Source: Sphaerisporangium perillae
Lineage (GTDB): Bacteria; Actinomycetota; Actinomycetes; Streptosporangiales; Streptosporangiaceae
Assembly (NCBI RefSeq): GCF_023276435.1
Contig: NZ_JALLPO010000033.1
Coordinates: forward strand, 55,142 to 119,141
Length of the DNA stretch: 64,000 nucleotides
Direction: 5' to 3'
Part shown: positions 18,772-27,982 of the stretch, piece by piece
Layout of the letters: each line of letters starts with the position of its first letter
How positions within the stretch are numbered: the first letter of the stretch is position 1
Translations under genes and position numbers: made by a program
Notes under the pieces: generated by a model
The model's database searches: none
The model's input: the letters and a program-made list of their open reading frames with translations, nothing else
What the model was told of the DNA's origin: nothing

Positions 18772-21141
18772 TCAGGACCGCGTGCCGTCCGGGACCCGGT
18801 AAATCGCGTAGTCGCCGTAACGAAGCCGGAAGTCCGCGAACTCGTCGATCCTTGTTCCCGGGCTTAGCTGACGCTCGTCGGCGAGCAGCCAGCGCACACC
18901 GTAGAGCTCTCGCAACCGCTTGATCGCGGCCGCCGAGGGGGTGCGGAAGACGGCCTCGTTCAATCGCAGGCGTTGTTGATCCCAGAACGGGCGTTGTTCG
19001 ACGAGTTCGCCGGGGCGCGACAGGTCGAGGTTCGTCGCCGTGAACGCCCACCCTTCGACCAGCACGCGCCGTTCGGTCAGCGCCGCCACCCAGAAGTGGC
19101 GAGCGTCGCACGGGCTCTCGTACCCCCATCGGCAGTGCGCGTTGGTGGCGATCAGGTCGTCGGGGCGGGAGTGGTCCCGTAGCCACCGCGCGGCGGTGAG
19201 GGCACCCCGGGGGACTTGGTCCAGGTCGACTTGGCGACTCTCGTAGAGGCCGGGGGCGTGACGCGCGACCAAGGAGACGCGGGCCTGCCAGGCGGCGACC
19301 GGCCCGGCGCCCACCGCCATCGCGACCAGGAGAGCAAAGGGACGAGGGCGCCGCTTGAACGAGAGCACCACGCCGGTCGCGAGAACGCCGACGGCGGCCA
19401 GGGCCAGGTACGGCAGGTACAGGTCGGTGTCCGTCCGGCCAGGACGGAGCGGCACCTCGACGTGGCATAGGAGGCGGATCACGTAGGCGACCGCCGCTCC
19501 GGCGCAGGCCGCGCATACGGCCGCCAGGGCCGACACTCTTTCCCGCCTCGCCAGGACGAGGAACCCGTTGGCCGAGAGGATGGCCAGATAGGGGAAGGCC
19601 CCTTTGAGGAAGTACGCCTGGTTCAGGGAATGGGTGCTGCCGAGCAGGAGCACCGCGCCGCTGGCCGCGGCACTCATGCCGAGCATGAGGACCACAGCCG
19701 GGCGCAGCAGCAGCCTGGGCCTGCGGAGCAGACCGAGGATGCCGCACCACACGACGGCCCAGCTCATCAGGTACAGCAGCGTGACGCCGGCCGTCGAGGA
19801 CGCCGGTGGGGTGGCCTGCTCGCCCATGCCCGTCAGCGCTCCCCAGGTCGAGCGCACCATTGACAGAGGGTCGACGGCGAGTCCCTGCCGCACGCGGCCG
19901 AACAGCACGAACTGCGCGTAGCCGAGACACGCGAGGGCCATCCCCATCGCGACGAACGCGGGCCGGGGCAGCCTGCGCCGCCTTGCCGCTTCGACCGCGG
20001 CCACGGCCGCCAGCCCGGCGAGTAGCACGGGAAGGTAGGTGGCCTTGGCCCCCATGACCGCGGCCAGGAATATCGCCAGCAGCGCCCACGTGGTGATCCC
20101 GGTTCGCCGGCGCTCGAGAAGGTCGATCAGCAGGAGGACGACCGGGGCGAACATCATGGCCCCGAAGGTCGTGGTGGGGCTGATCCAGGGCACCTGCGGG
20201 GAGCCCGTCCAGAGCAGCAGCCCGTTCGCGTTGGCGTAGAGGCTGGGAATCGCCACGAAGAGCGTGCCCGCGACGGCCAGTAGTGCGCCCGCCCAGGAAC
20301 CGATGACACGCTGCCCGACCATCCCGATGAGGACGACGAACGCGGCGAGCACCGGCAGCAGGCTGAGGCGGAACAGCAGCACCAGCGGTTCCACGCCGGT
20401 GATCCAGCTCGAGGCGGCGTAGTGCGCGTAAACGAACCAGTGGTAGTAAAGATGCTCGCTGGCCACCATGGGCACTCTGGGCGGCATGTGGTGTTTCAAC
20501 TCGCCCAGCAGCGCGAGGCTGTACGACAGGTCCAGATTGGACGTCCCGGCTTCCGGCCAGGTGAGGGCGCTGACCCGGAAGAACATGAGGGCACTGGAGC
20601 CGATCAGGTACACGAGCATCAACGCGAGGAACCACGACCACCACAGGGGCGCGCGGAGGTGGGTCTGGCCCTTCCAGTGCGTTCGCAGCCGGGGGTGCGC
20701 GAGAAAGGCCACGTAGATGGTGACCGGCCATATCAGGACGAGCAGCGGCGTCCCGACGGCACGGGCCGCGATGTAGGCGAAGATCTCTATCGCGTAACCC
20801 AGTGCCAGGCCGAGCGCGATCTCCTCTGCGAGCGTACGCGCGCCGCCGTAAAGTGCGCGGACGAGCAGCAGTCCTGGAAGGGTGAGACACAGCACGACGT
20901 AGGCCCCGAAGAAGGCCATGTCTCTGATGGAAACCCCGTAGTGTCCCAGAACAGCCAGGGCGAGGACCGTCACCGACACTGCGGGCAACCAGCCGGACGA
21001 GACGAAACGCCGTCGACGCCGAAGGCTCATTTCAGGCTGCTGGTCGATTTCGGATGGTCTGAGGCCTTCCGCGACTTTGAGCGGGCTGAGCGGGGAATCC
21101 GCATGCGATGGAGTCTTGGCCATGCGTGCAAGTCTGGCCAC
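18772..21141 (-). CDS. Large polytopic membrane protein, probable GT-C-type glycosyltransferase
   Basis: The product has 789 residues and roughly twelve to fourteen hydrophobic helices in the first 620 residues, followed by a soluble C-terminal domain (about 620-789). The first loop after helix 5 holds a YHWFVYAHYA segment. The C-terminal domain has ARWLRDHSRPDDLIATN and a cysteine-bearing CRWGYESPC motif, a layout seen in uncharacterised actinobacterial membrane proteins of surface-glycan loci. A lipid-phosphosugar-dependent transferase role is inferred from topology only. GTG 21141 is the likely start; Met38 (ATG 21030) is an alternative. It is divergent from the sugar dehydrogenase gene. 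Confidence 0.7.
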   Translation of the reverse strand: MARLARMAKTPSHADSPLSPLKVAEGLRPSEIDQQPEMSLRRRRRFVSSGWLPAVSVTVLALAVLGHYGVSIRDMAFFGAYVVLCLTLPGLLLVRALYGGARTLAEEIALGLALGYAIEIFAYIAARAVGTPLLVLIWPVTIYVAFLAHPRLRTHWKGQTHLRAPLWWSWFLALMLVYLIGSSALMFFRVSALTWPEAGTSNLDLSYSLALLGELKHHMPPRVPMVASEHLYYHWFVYAHYAASSWITGVEPLVLLFRLSLLPVLAAFVVLIGMVGQRVIGSWAGALLAVAGTLFVAIPSLYANANGLLLWTGSPQVPWISPTTTFGAMMFAPVVLLLIDLLERRRTGITTWALLAIFLAAVMGAKATYLPVLLAGLAAVAAVEAARRRRLPRPAFVAMGMALACLGYAQFVLFGRVRQGLAVDPLSMVRSTWGALTGMGEQATPPASSTAGVTLLYLMSWAVVWCGILGLLRRPRLLLRPAVVLMLGMSAAASGAVLLLGSTHSLNQAYFLKGAFPYLAILSANGFLVLARRERVSALAAVCAACAGAAVAYVIRLLCHVEVPLRPGRTDTDLYLPYLALAAVGVLATGVVLSFKRRPRPFALLVAMAVGAGPVAAWQARVSLVARHAPGLYESRQVDLDQVPRGALTAARWLRDHSRPDDLIATNAHCRWGYESPCDARHFWVAALTERRVLVEGWAFTATNLDLSRPGELVEQRPFWDQQRLRLNEAVFRTPSAAAIKRLRELYGVRWLLADERQLSPGTRIDEFADFRLRYGDYAIYRVPDGTRS

Positions 21142-21978
21142 GCCATCTCATTACGCAGGCTCGGACGTGGGTGCCTGCCGATGTCCTTGCCGGTCTTTTA
21201 CGTCGGCGGAGACCCATCCTTCTTAACAACAGACTGACCGCGACGCCCCGTATCCCAAATAGACGTCCACGCCGGATACGAGAGGGCTCTCCCAACCTTG
21301 GTCAATAGCCGGCTCGGCGCTATGCGTCGATTATTGTCGGGAGCCGATCAGCGCGGAGCGAAGGACGGATGGACATGCCCATGGAGATTCGAGGCATGCT
21401 CAAAATGATCTGGGGCCATCCGGAGAATCGAGTGCATCGGGGAAGGACATTCGATGGCATGCGTCCCGGCGGCTCCACTACCGCTCCCCTTGAAAATTCT
21501 TACCGCTGCGCGCGCCCCCATCACCCTTGCGATCACCGCCGCGGTGCTGCTGCGCTCGACTGCCATGCTCGGATTCCAGCAGGCATTCTGGCACGGGATT
21601 CCGGTGGCTACATCGCCCACGCACTGCGAATCACACCCAACCCCGTGAGACCTATCGGCTATTCCGTGTTCCTCCGGATGCTCCTGCCCTTTCATAGCAG
21701 CGCACTCGTTCCTGGGGCTCGCCATCGGAATGCATGGCCCTTGCCCTCACCGCGGTCCCGTCCGTGCGGCGCGGCAATACGAGTGTTTGTGGGGCCCTTC
21801 GTGCAGATCCCGGACCTTCTTTGCGAACTGTCGCGAACTGAAAACGCTTTTCGCCCGCTCCCGCAACCACTTGTCGAAGTCCAAAGCAGGACACGCCTGT
21901 TCTGCGGCGGGTGATCCATTTCTCGCCGCCGAAGTTCTACAGTCACATCCATCTCATCGAGAAGCAACGGGGGCCAGC
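21142..21978. other. Long divergent intergenic region with a decayed gene inside
   Basis: These 837 bases separate the large membrane-protein gene (-) from the sugar-dehydrogenase gene (+). The middle holds the frameshifted remnant at 21478-21770. Outside it, I see only the ribosome site ACGGGGG (about 21968-21974) before ATG 21979 and no clear promoter boxes. Confidence 0.5.
21478..21770 (+). pseudogene. Frameshifted N-terminal remnant of a GT-C membrane glycosyltransferase
   Basis: Three reading frames must be joined. The first gives KILTAARAPITLAITAAVLL and then a FQQAFWHGI segment. The second (about 21596-21714) gives DSGGYIAHALRITPNPVRP, GYSVFLRMLLPFHS. The third gives FLGLAIGM, then after another shift ALALTAVPSVRRGN. 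Joined, this reads like the start of actinobacterial ArnT/mannosyltransferase-like membrane proteins: first helix, W-x-D-S-G-x-Y loop, RP-x-GYS-x-FL, PFHS, second helix. Everything downstream of helix 2-3 is lost, so the gene is dead. Confidence 0.65.
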
Positions 21979-23238
21979 ATGGGAGAGAGACTAGTCGTCG
22001 TCGGACAGGGTTATGTGGGCCTGCCTTTGGCGATGCGGGCCGTGGAGGCCGGTTTCCACGTCGTGGGGATCGACGTGGACGAGTGGCGGGTCAAGCGGCT
22101 CAACGCCGCCGAGTCCTACGTCGAAGACGTCGGCGACGACGTGCTGGCCGCCGCCCATCGTTCCGGTCGCTACCTGGCCAGCGCCGACTACGCCGACGCG
22201 GAGGCGTTCGATGTCTGCGTGATCACCGTTCCCACTCCGCTTCGTGAAGGCGTTCCCGATCTCCGTCACATCGGTTCGGCGGGGGAGTCCGTCGCCCCGC
22301 TCCTGCGGCCCGGCGCGACGGTCATCCTGGAGTCCACCACCTATCCCGGCACCACCGAGGAATTTCTTCGCCCCCTGCTCGAGGAGAGGTCCGGGCTGCG
22401 CACGCCCGAAGACTTCTTCCTCGGGTACAGCCCGGAACGAATCGACCCGGGGAACGCGCAGTGGCGCCTGGAGAACACGCCGAAGGTGGTGTCCGGGATC
22501 GACGAGGCCTCCCTGGAGAGGATCCAGGCGTTCTACCGGCGGATCGTCCGGGACGTCGTTCCCGTCTCCTCGCTGCAGGTGGCGGAGTTGTGCAAGCTCC
22601 TCGAGAACACGTTCAGGCACGTCAACATCGCTTTGGTGAACGAGCTTTCCATCTTCGCTCAGCAACTCAAGATAGACGTCTGGGAGGCCATCGACGCGGC
22701 CTCCACCAAGCCGTTCGGCTACATGCGCTTCACTCCGGGGCCAGGGGTGGGCGGCCACTGCCTGCCCATCGACCCGTCGTACCTGTCGTGGCGGGTCAAG
22801 CGGAGCCTTGGGCACAACTTCCGGTTCGTGGAGCTGGCGAACGATATCAACGACCACATGCCGGATCACGTCGTGCAGCGGCTCGCCCTCGCGCTGAACC
22901 AGCGGCGCAAGCCGATCAAGGGCAGCCGGATGCTCGTGCTCGGACTGGCTTACAAGAAGAACGCGGGAGATTGCCGTGAATCGCCGGCGATCGAGGTCGT
23001 CAAGGCCCTCTGCAAACTGGGCGCGGAGGTGCGGGCCGTGGATCCGTACGTGGACGCCTTCCAGCTTCCGGCCGAGATCGACGCGGTCAGGCTGACGGAT
23101 GCGCAGCTGGCCTGGGCGGACGCCGTCGTCGTCCTCACCGACCACGATTGCTTCGACTACGACCTGGTGGGGCGAGTGAGCGATTTCGTGTTCGACGCAC
23201 GCAATCGCTGTCGCGGCGCCAACGTCGAATGCCTGTGA
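21979..23238 (+). CDS. Nucleotide-sugar 6-dehydrogenase (UDP-Glc/GlcNAc dehydrogenase, WbpA/WecC-like)
   Basis: The 419-residue cytoplasmic enzyme oxidises the C6 hydroxyl of a UDP-hexose to a uronic acid with two NAD+. The N-terminal VVGQGYVGLPLA binds NAD, and GPGVGGHCLPIDP holds the catalytic Cys. LGLAYKKNAGDCRESPA marks the C-terminal domain. The HCLPIDPSYL form is closer to UDP-GlcNAc 6-dehydrogenases (WbpA) than to WecC, but substrate assignment is inference. ATG 21979 follows ACGGGGG; the open frame upstream to 21730 belongs to the decayed region. Its product could be the acid amidated by the AsnB homologue. Confidence 0.9.
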   Translation: MGERLVVVGQGYVGLPLAMRAVEAGFHVVGIDVDEWRVKRLNAAESYVEDVGDDVLAAAHRSGRYLASADYADAEAFDVCVITVPTPLREGVPDLRHIGSAGESVAPLLRPGATVILESTTYPGTTEEFLRPLLEERSGLRTPEDFFLGYSPERIDPGNAQWRLENTPKVVSGIDEASLERIQAFYRRIVRDVVPVSSLQVAELCKLLENTFRHVNIALVNELSIFAQQLKIDVWEAIDAASTKPFGYMRFTPGPGVGGHCLPIDPSYLSWRVKRSLGHNFRFVELANDINDHMPDHVVQRLALALNQRRKPIKGSRMLVLGLAYKKNAGDCRESPAIEVVKALCKLGAEVRAVDPYVDAFQLPAEIDAVRLTDAQLAWADAVVVLTDHDCFDYDLVGRVSDFVFDARNRCRGANVECL

Positions 23239-23304
23239 GCCGAGCCGGCCGGCTACGCCGTCCTGGCACGCCCGAGAATTCCATCGTCCGGCAAGGGATA
23301 ACTG

Positions 23305-24456
23305 ATGATGAATGTCGGTCGCTCTCGTGTTCTACGGTTCACCGCGACCCTTTCCATACTCTTCGTGGCCGGTGTGCCCATCGCTCACGGCGGTGCACGC
23401 GCTGTGGTGCCGCCGGTCGGTGGTGCACGCGCTGTGGTGCCGCCGGTCGGTGGTGCACGCGCTGTGGTGCCGCCGGTCGGCGGTGCACGCGCTGTGGTGC
23501 GGCCGGTCGGGTTCGGCTATGCCCGCGACTGCACGGTCATGGCGGGAACCGCCGTCATGAACCGCGGCGGGGGCACCACCACGATCACCGGCGACGTCAG
23601 CATCAGCCCCGGGACCACGGTGAGCGGGTTCCCGCCCGGCCAGGTGCGGGGAAGCATCGACCGCGACAACGCCGAGGCGAGGAACGAGAAGGCCGCCGCG
23701 GTCGCCGCCTACAACGACGCCGCGGGCCGGACGCCCACGGCCACGCTGGCGCCGCAGCTGGGTGGGAGGACGTTGCCCTCAGGTGTCTACGACACCCCTG
23801 GCGGCGTCTTCGAGCTGGCCGGGACCCTCACCCTCGACGCCGAGGGGAACAAGGACGCCGTCTTCATCTTCCAGGCCGACTCCGCCCTGAACACGGCGAG
23901 GGTCAGCAATATCGACCTGGTGAACGGCGCCCAGCCGGACAACGTCGTCTGGCAGGTCGGCGGCTCCGCGACCCTCGGAAGGTACTCGACCTTCAGGGGG
24001 AACATCCTGGCGAACCGCGCCGTCGCGGTGACCACGGGGACCGCCTTCTACGGTCGTGCCATGGCCCTCAACGACATGGTGATGCTCGAGGGCACGACCT
24101 ACCTGCCCGCCACCCGTGTCACCTGGCCCAACAACCCCGCCACCGCCACGACCCTGACCTCGTCCCCCAACCCCTCCCGCAAGGGCGAGCCGGTGACCTT
24201 CGTCGCCACGGTGACCGGGAACTACCTCGGTTTCCCGCCCTCCAACGAGGTGCTGTTCCGGGACGGCGACACGGTCGTCGGCTCGGCGACGATCGACGCG
24301 GCGGGCCAGGCGACGTTCACGACCTCCGGCCTCACCAGGGGAGGGCACCAGATCACCGCCGTATATGTGGACGGCGGCACCGCCGTGAACGAGGACTGGG
24401 CCCAATTCGCGCCCAGCACATCGGCCGTAGTCACTCAGGTCGTGATGAATCGGTGA
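23305..24456 (+). CDS. Secreted DUF3494 (ice-binding-like) protein with Ig-like domain
   Basis: This 383-residue exported protein has a signal peptide (FTATLSILFVAGVPIAHG), then a four-fold decapeptide repeat GGARAVVPPV (about residues 30-69). The DUF3494 domain (about 75-275) has the family hallmarks SISPGTTVSGFPPG, AYNDAAGRTP, DAVFIFQAD and YSTFRGNILA. A bacterial Ig-like (Big_3_5) domain (about 277-380) follows. DUF3494 is the beta-solenoid of ice-binding proteins; in non-polar actinobacteria it may serve as a surface adhesin, so ice binding should not be assumed. AAGGGAT precedes ATG 23305. Position inside the glycan locus suggests an envelope or matrix role. Confidence 0.85.
   Translation: MMNVGRSRVLRFTATLSILFVAGVPIAHGGARAVVPPVGGARAVVPPVGGARAVVPPVGGARAVVRPVGFGYARDCTVMAGTAVMNRGGGTTTITGDVSISPGTTVSGFPPGQVRGSIDRDNAEARNEKAAAVAAYNDAAGRTPTATLAPQLGGRTLPSGVYDTPGGVFELAGTLTLDAEGNKDAVFIFQADSALNTARVSNIDLVNGAQPDNVVWQVGGSATLGRYSTFRGNILANRAVAVTTGTAFYGRAMALNDMVMLEGTTYLPATRVTWPNNPATATTLTSSPNPSRKGEPVTFVATVTGNYLGFPPSNEVLFRDGDTVVGSATIDAAGQATFTTSGLTRGGHQITAVYVDGGTAVNEDWAQFAPSTSAVVTQVVMNR
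23392..23511 (+). repeat. 30-bp coding tandem repeat, four copies
   Basis: Four units of 30 bases (23392-23421, 23422-23451, 23452-23481, 23482-23511) encode GGARAVVPPV each. The first three are identical and the fourth has a few changes, suggesting recent slippage expansion between signal peptide and DUF3494 domain. Confidence 0.95.
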
Positions 24457-24616
24457 TGAACGGACTGAATGGACGCCTTTTGGATTGAGGTGTCATCTGT
24501 TTGCCTCCATCGCAACCGCGGCCACGCGTTATCACTTGATGAAGGGGTATCTCCTGCTCACGCCGTGAATTAATGCGCGGCAGGAATACGCCCATTCTCA
24601 CCGCCGGGGAGCCCAA

Positions 24617-25507
24617 GTGATTTCTCGTCTGCTGGCCCGGGTGCTGGCGTTGAGCGTCGCCTGCGGGGCTCTGGGACTGCCGGCCGGGGAGGCGGTGGCC
24701 GACACGCCCGCCAAGACGGTGAAATTGGACGCGGCGCCGGCGCATGCGAAACGCGTCGCGATCTCGTCTCCCCTTCGCCGGCATTGTCACCGCGGACACT
24801 GCGAATGCCGGAAAGGCCGCTGCCACGGGAAGCAGCACTGGGGGAAAAGGTATGGATCACGCCGGGGTGGGGCTTCCGGCGGGAAGAGGATGAGGATCGA
24901 CTACGCACATCGGGTGAAGGTGCTCGGTTCGCACAGGTCAGACGGTCTTCACGGTACGGAAGGACTCCGCGAGGTTTCCCGCTCGCACGGCCGCGCGGCC
25001 CCGGCGGGTCCTCCCGGCCCGGCGGGCCCTCCCGGCCCTTTCGGACTCCCCGGACCGGCGGGGCCGGGTGGTCCACCCGGTCCGGCAGGCCCACCCGGGC
25101 CCACCGGTCCCTCCGGGCCGGCGGGCGCTCCCGGGGCGCGGGGCCTGACCGGGGCGGTGTCGAGTGTCGGCTCGGTGCTCATCACATTGCTGTTCGCGCC
25201 ATTCGACACGAACTTCATCGCATACGCCCCAGGCGACGGCACGACCTGGATCCAGGACCCCCGCACGCCCGTGCCGGGCTCCTGGCACAAACTCGACTCG
25301 GTGCCCGGCTATCCGGCCGGTGTCGTCGGAGTCTCGCTGACCGAGGCCGCCGTGCCGTTCAACACCCTGCTGGTCACGGTGTCGACGTCCGGTGGCGTTC
25401 TCGCGCAGACAAAGTGCACACTCACGGCGCCTCCGCCTCCTCCGGGCGCGGCGTGGGCGGCGGCCTACTGCGGAGCCTTCAAGGTGATCACCCCGCCATC
25501 CGGCTGA
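24617..25507 (+). CDS. Secreted collagen-like protein
   Basis: The 296-residue protein has a signal peptide ([19 protein letters not shown]), then a basic Cys/His cluster [20 protein letters not shown] (about residues 55-75). A collagen-type Gly-X-Y tract of about 17-18 triplets follows (about 128-180, with [19 protein letters not shown]). The C-terminal domain of about 115 residues has two cysteines and ends [11 protein letters not shown]. Bacterial collagen-like proteins form triple-helical stalks with the C-terminal domain as trimerisation or binding head; that is family knowledge, not shown here. GTG 24617 follows GGGGA. It lies between the two DUF3494 genes, so it is likely part of the same surface assembly. 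Confidence 0.85.
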   Translation: MISRLLARVLALSVACGALGLPAGEAVADTPAKTVKLDAAPAHAKRVAISSPLRRHCHRGHCECRKGRCHGKQHWGKRYGSRRGGASGGKRMRIDYAHRVKVLGSHRSDGLHGTEGLREVSRSHGRAAPAGPPGPAGPPGPFGLPGPAGPGGPPGPAGPPGPTGPSGPAGAPGARGLTGAVSSVGSVLITLLFAPFDTNFIAYAPGDGTTWIQDPRTPVPGSWHKLDSVPGYPAGVVGVSLTEAAVPFNTLLVTVSTSGGVLAQTKCTLTAPPPPPGAAWAAAYCGAFKVITPPSG

Positions 25508-25700
25508 GGGCGGCACGTGCGTCCGGTGGTCGCCTCGACTTCGATATCAGCAATTAATACGTGATCACATGAATTGCCGTGATATTGCCGCTTTGTGGGA
25601 TATTCGGTATCCGGCCGATAATTGTGGCCACTGTCAGTAGCGGACTGCGGACTTCCGGTCTTGAGTCTAACTCAATCGCGTTTCATCAGAGGTCATCGCA

Positions 25701-27848
25701 ATGAACAGGCATAGGCCCGCCACCGATCATCAACGCGACCGTCTTTTTGCGAACAAATCCAACAAGCCGGGCGTAAGCTCTCGTGGATCCTTTATACGGC
25801 CGGCCCGTGTCGAGCCCGGCCACGTGTCGGAGCATGGCATCCCATGGCGACGCGCCCGCCGCTCTCGTCGTCTCGTGATGGCCCTCGCCGGCATCCTGGC
25901 CGCGGGTGCCGTCGTGGGAAGCCCAGGCAGCGCGCACGCCGATCAGGCGCCGGTGGACCTCGGCGACGCGGCGCCCTTCGGTGTCCTGGCCGGGTCCTCG
26001 GTGACGAACTCCGGTCTCACCTCGGTCCTGGGAGACCTGGGAGTGAGCCCGGGAAGCACGCTGACGGGCTTCCCTCCCGGCACGGTCAGCGGAACGATCC
26101 ACGCGGGCGACGCCCCGGCGGCAACGGCCAAGGCCGACCTGGTCGACGCCTACAACGACGTCGCGGGCCGGACACCGGTCGTCACGATCCCGCCCGGGCT
26201 CGGAGGGACGACGAGAACCCCCGGTGTCTACACCGCGGCGGGCGGCTCCTTCGGGATAACCGGGACGCTCACCCTGGATGCTCAAGGCGACCCGGAGGCA
26301 GTCTTCATATTCAAGGCGTCAACGCTCACCACGGCCAATGTCAGCAACATGAACCTGGTGGGCGGAGCCCAGGCGGACAACGTGTTCTTCCACCTCACCG
26401 GCACCGCCAATCTGGGCACGTTCTGCACGTTCCGCGGCAACGTCCTGGCTCAGGCGTCGGTAACGGTCAGCAGCGGCGCAGCCGTCAATGGGAGGGTGTT
26501 CGCCCTCAACGACGGGATCGCCCTCCAGGGCACCGGCTCCCCGCCGGCAACCCGCATCACCGTGCCCAACGACCCGCCGACCACCACGGCCCTGACGGCC
26601 ACGCCCAATCCTTCCACGGAAGGGCAGTCGGTCACCTTCACCGCCACGGTCACCCCCGTCAACGGCTCCACCGTCCCGCAAGGTCCTGTGGTGTTCAAGG
26701 ACGGCTCGACCATCATCGGCTCGGACAACGTCGACGACTCGGGACACGCGACGTTCGCCACATCGAGCCTCGCCGCGGGACAGCACCCGATCACCGCCGT
26801 CTACCTGGGCGGCGACACTCCCGAGAATGAGGGCATCGTCCATTTCGCGCCCAGCACGTCCAACACGGTGGTCCAGGTGGTCTCGGCCGCCCTCTGGGAC
26901 AACTCCACGACTCCGGCCGAGGTCTCCGTCGCCGAGTCGATCCCCGTCGTGCTCGGGGTGAAGTTCCAGGCGACCACGAGCGGGACGATCAGAGGCATCC
27001 GCTTCTACAAGAGCGCGCAGAACACCGGCACCCACACCGGAAGCCTGTGGACCAGCGGCGGCGCGTTGCTGGCGAGCGGCACCTTCACCGGCGAGACGCC
27101 CTCCGGGTGGCAGCAGCTGAACTTCTCGACACCCGTGTCGATCACCGCGGGCACCACCTACGTCGCCTCTTATCAAACGACAGCGGGACACTTTTCCCGG
27201 AACTTGCAGTACTTTGCCGGCCAATACACGAACAGTCCCCTCATCGCGCCCGCCTCTGGCGCGGTAGGCGGTAACGGCGTGTATGTCTACAGCGCGGCGA
27301 ACGCGTTCCCCTCGAATAGCGCCCAAGCCACCAACTATTGGGTCGACGTGCTGTTCGCCCCTTCGGACTCCCTGTGGGACGACTCGGTGACTCCGACCCA
27401 GACGTCTGTCCCCGAGTCCTACCCGGTCGTGCTGGGGGTGAAGTTCCAGGCGGCCACGAGCGGGACGATCAGGGGAATCCGGTTCTACAAGAGCGTGCAG
27501 AACACCGGCACTCACACCGGAAGCCTGTGGACCAGCGGCGGCACGCTGCTCGCGACCGGGACCTTCACCGGCGAGACCGCCTCCGGCTGGCAGCAGCTGA
27601 ACTTTTCGACACCGGTGTCGATCACCGCGGGCACCACCTATGTCGCCTCTTATCAAACGACAACGGGACACTGGTCCCGCACACTGCAGTACTTTGCCGG
27701 CAAGCACCAGAGCGGATCGCTCACCGCGCTCGCGGATGGTGAGCAAGGGGGCAACGGCGTGTACATCTATGGCTGGTCCAACGCCTTCCCGACGAGCACT
27801 TCGCGAGCCACCAATTACTGGGTCGACGTCGCTTTCGATATCGCTTGA
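25701..27848 (+). CDS. Secreted DUF3494 protein with Ig-like and two DUF4082 domains
   Basis: The 715-residue product starts with a long basic N-region (about 55 residues), then a signal helix (RRLVMALAGILAAGAVVG) and an ALA-type cleavage region before DQAPVDLGD. DUF3494 spans about 85-290 (SPGSTLTGFPPG, FCTFRGNVLA), a Big_3_5 Ig-like domain about 292-395. Two DUF4082 domains follow (about 398-552 and 558-715), each with VVLGVKFQA, RGIRFYKS and NYWVDV. The two DUF4082 copies are close at DNA level. AGAGG precedes ATG 25701, but Val42 (GTG) is an alternative start giving a more normal signal peptide. DUF4082 is a beta-sandwich module of unknown function found in exported actinobacterial proteins. 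Confidence 0.87.
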   Translation: MNRHRPATDHQRDRLFANKSNKPGVSSRGSFIRPARVEPGHVSEHGIPWRRARRSRRLVMALAGILAAGAVVGSPGSAHADQAPVDLGDAAPFGVLAGSSVTNSGLTSVLGDLGVSPGSTLTGFPPGTVSGTIHAGDAPAATAKADLVDAYNDVAGRTPVVTIPPGLGGTTRTPGVYTAAGGSFGITGTLTLDAQGDPEAVFIFKASTLTTANVSNMNLVGGAQADNVFFHLTGTANLGTFCTFRGNVLAQASVTVSSGAAVNGRVFALNDGIALQGTGSPPATRITVPNDPPTTTALTATPNPSTEGQSVTFTATVTPVNGSTVPQGPVVFKDGSTIIGSDNVDDSGHATFATSSLAAGQHPITAVYLGGDTPENEGIVHFAPSTSNTVVQVVSAALWDNSTTPAEVSVAESIPVVLGVKFQATTSGTIRGIRFYKSAQNTGTHTGSLWTSGGALLASGTFTGETPSGWQQLNFSTPVSITAGTTYVASYQTTAGHFSRNLQYFAGQYTNSPLIAPASGAVGGNGVYVYSAANAFPSNSAQATNYWVDVLFAPSDSLWDDSVTPTQTSVPESYPVVLGVKFQAATSGTIRGIRFYKSVQNTGTHTGSLWTSGGTLLATGTFTGETASGWQQLNFSTPVSITAGTTYVASYQTTTGHWSRTLQYFAGKHQSGSLTALADGEQGGNGVYIYGWSNAFPTSTSRATNYWVDVAFDIA

Positions 27849-27854
27849 CGCGCT

Positions 27855-27874
27855 CCCCGGGCCGAGGCCCGGGG
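27855..27874. terminator. Hairpin between convergent surface-protein genes
   Basis: CCCCGGGCC pairs with GGCCCGGGG across two bases (27855-27863 with 27866-27874), starting 7 bases after the stop of the DUF3494/DUF4082 gene and facing the convergent DMFase-like gene. The real loop must open to six or more bases. Likely bidirectional; no U-run. Confidence 0.6.
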
Positions 27875-27982
27875 ATTCCGCCTGCGGTCATGCGGCACTT
27901 CGGTGGCTTCCTGTCTCATCGACCGTGCCCGCTGGTGGGCCATCCGCATCCTAATTCGACCCGTCATCCCGCGGCCACGTCC

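Noticed and set aside
18713..20890. A 725-codon minus-strand open frame in another phase of the large membrane-protein gene
   Set aside because: Arg/Pro/Gly-rich translation without hydrophobic helices; the other phase gives a clean polytopic protein.
23305..27848. Calling the DUF3494 proteins antifreeze proteins
   Set aside because: The domain family is right, but an antifreeze role cannot be read from sequence, and the glycan-locus setting favours an adhesive or structural role.
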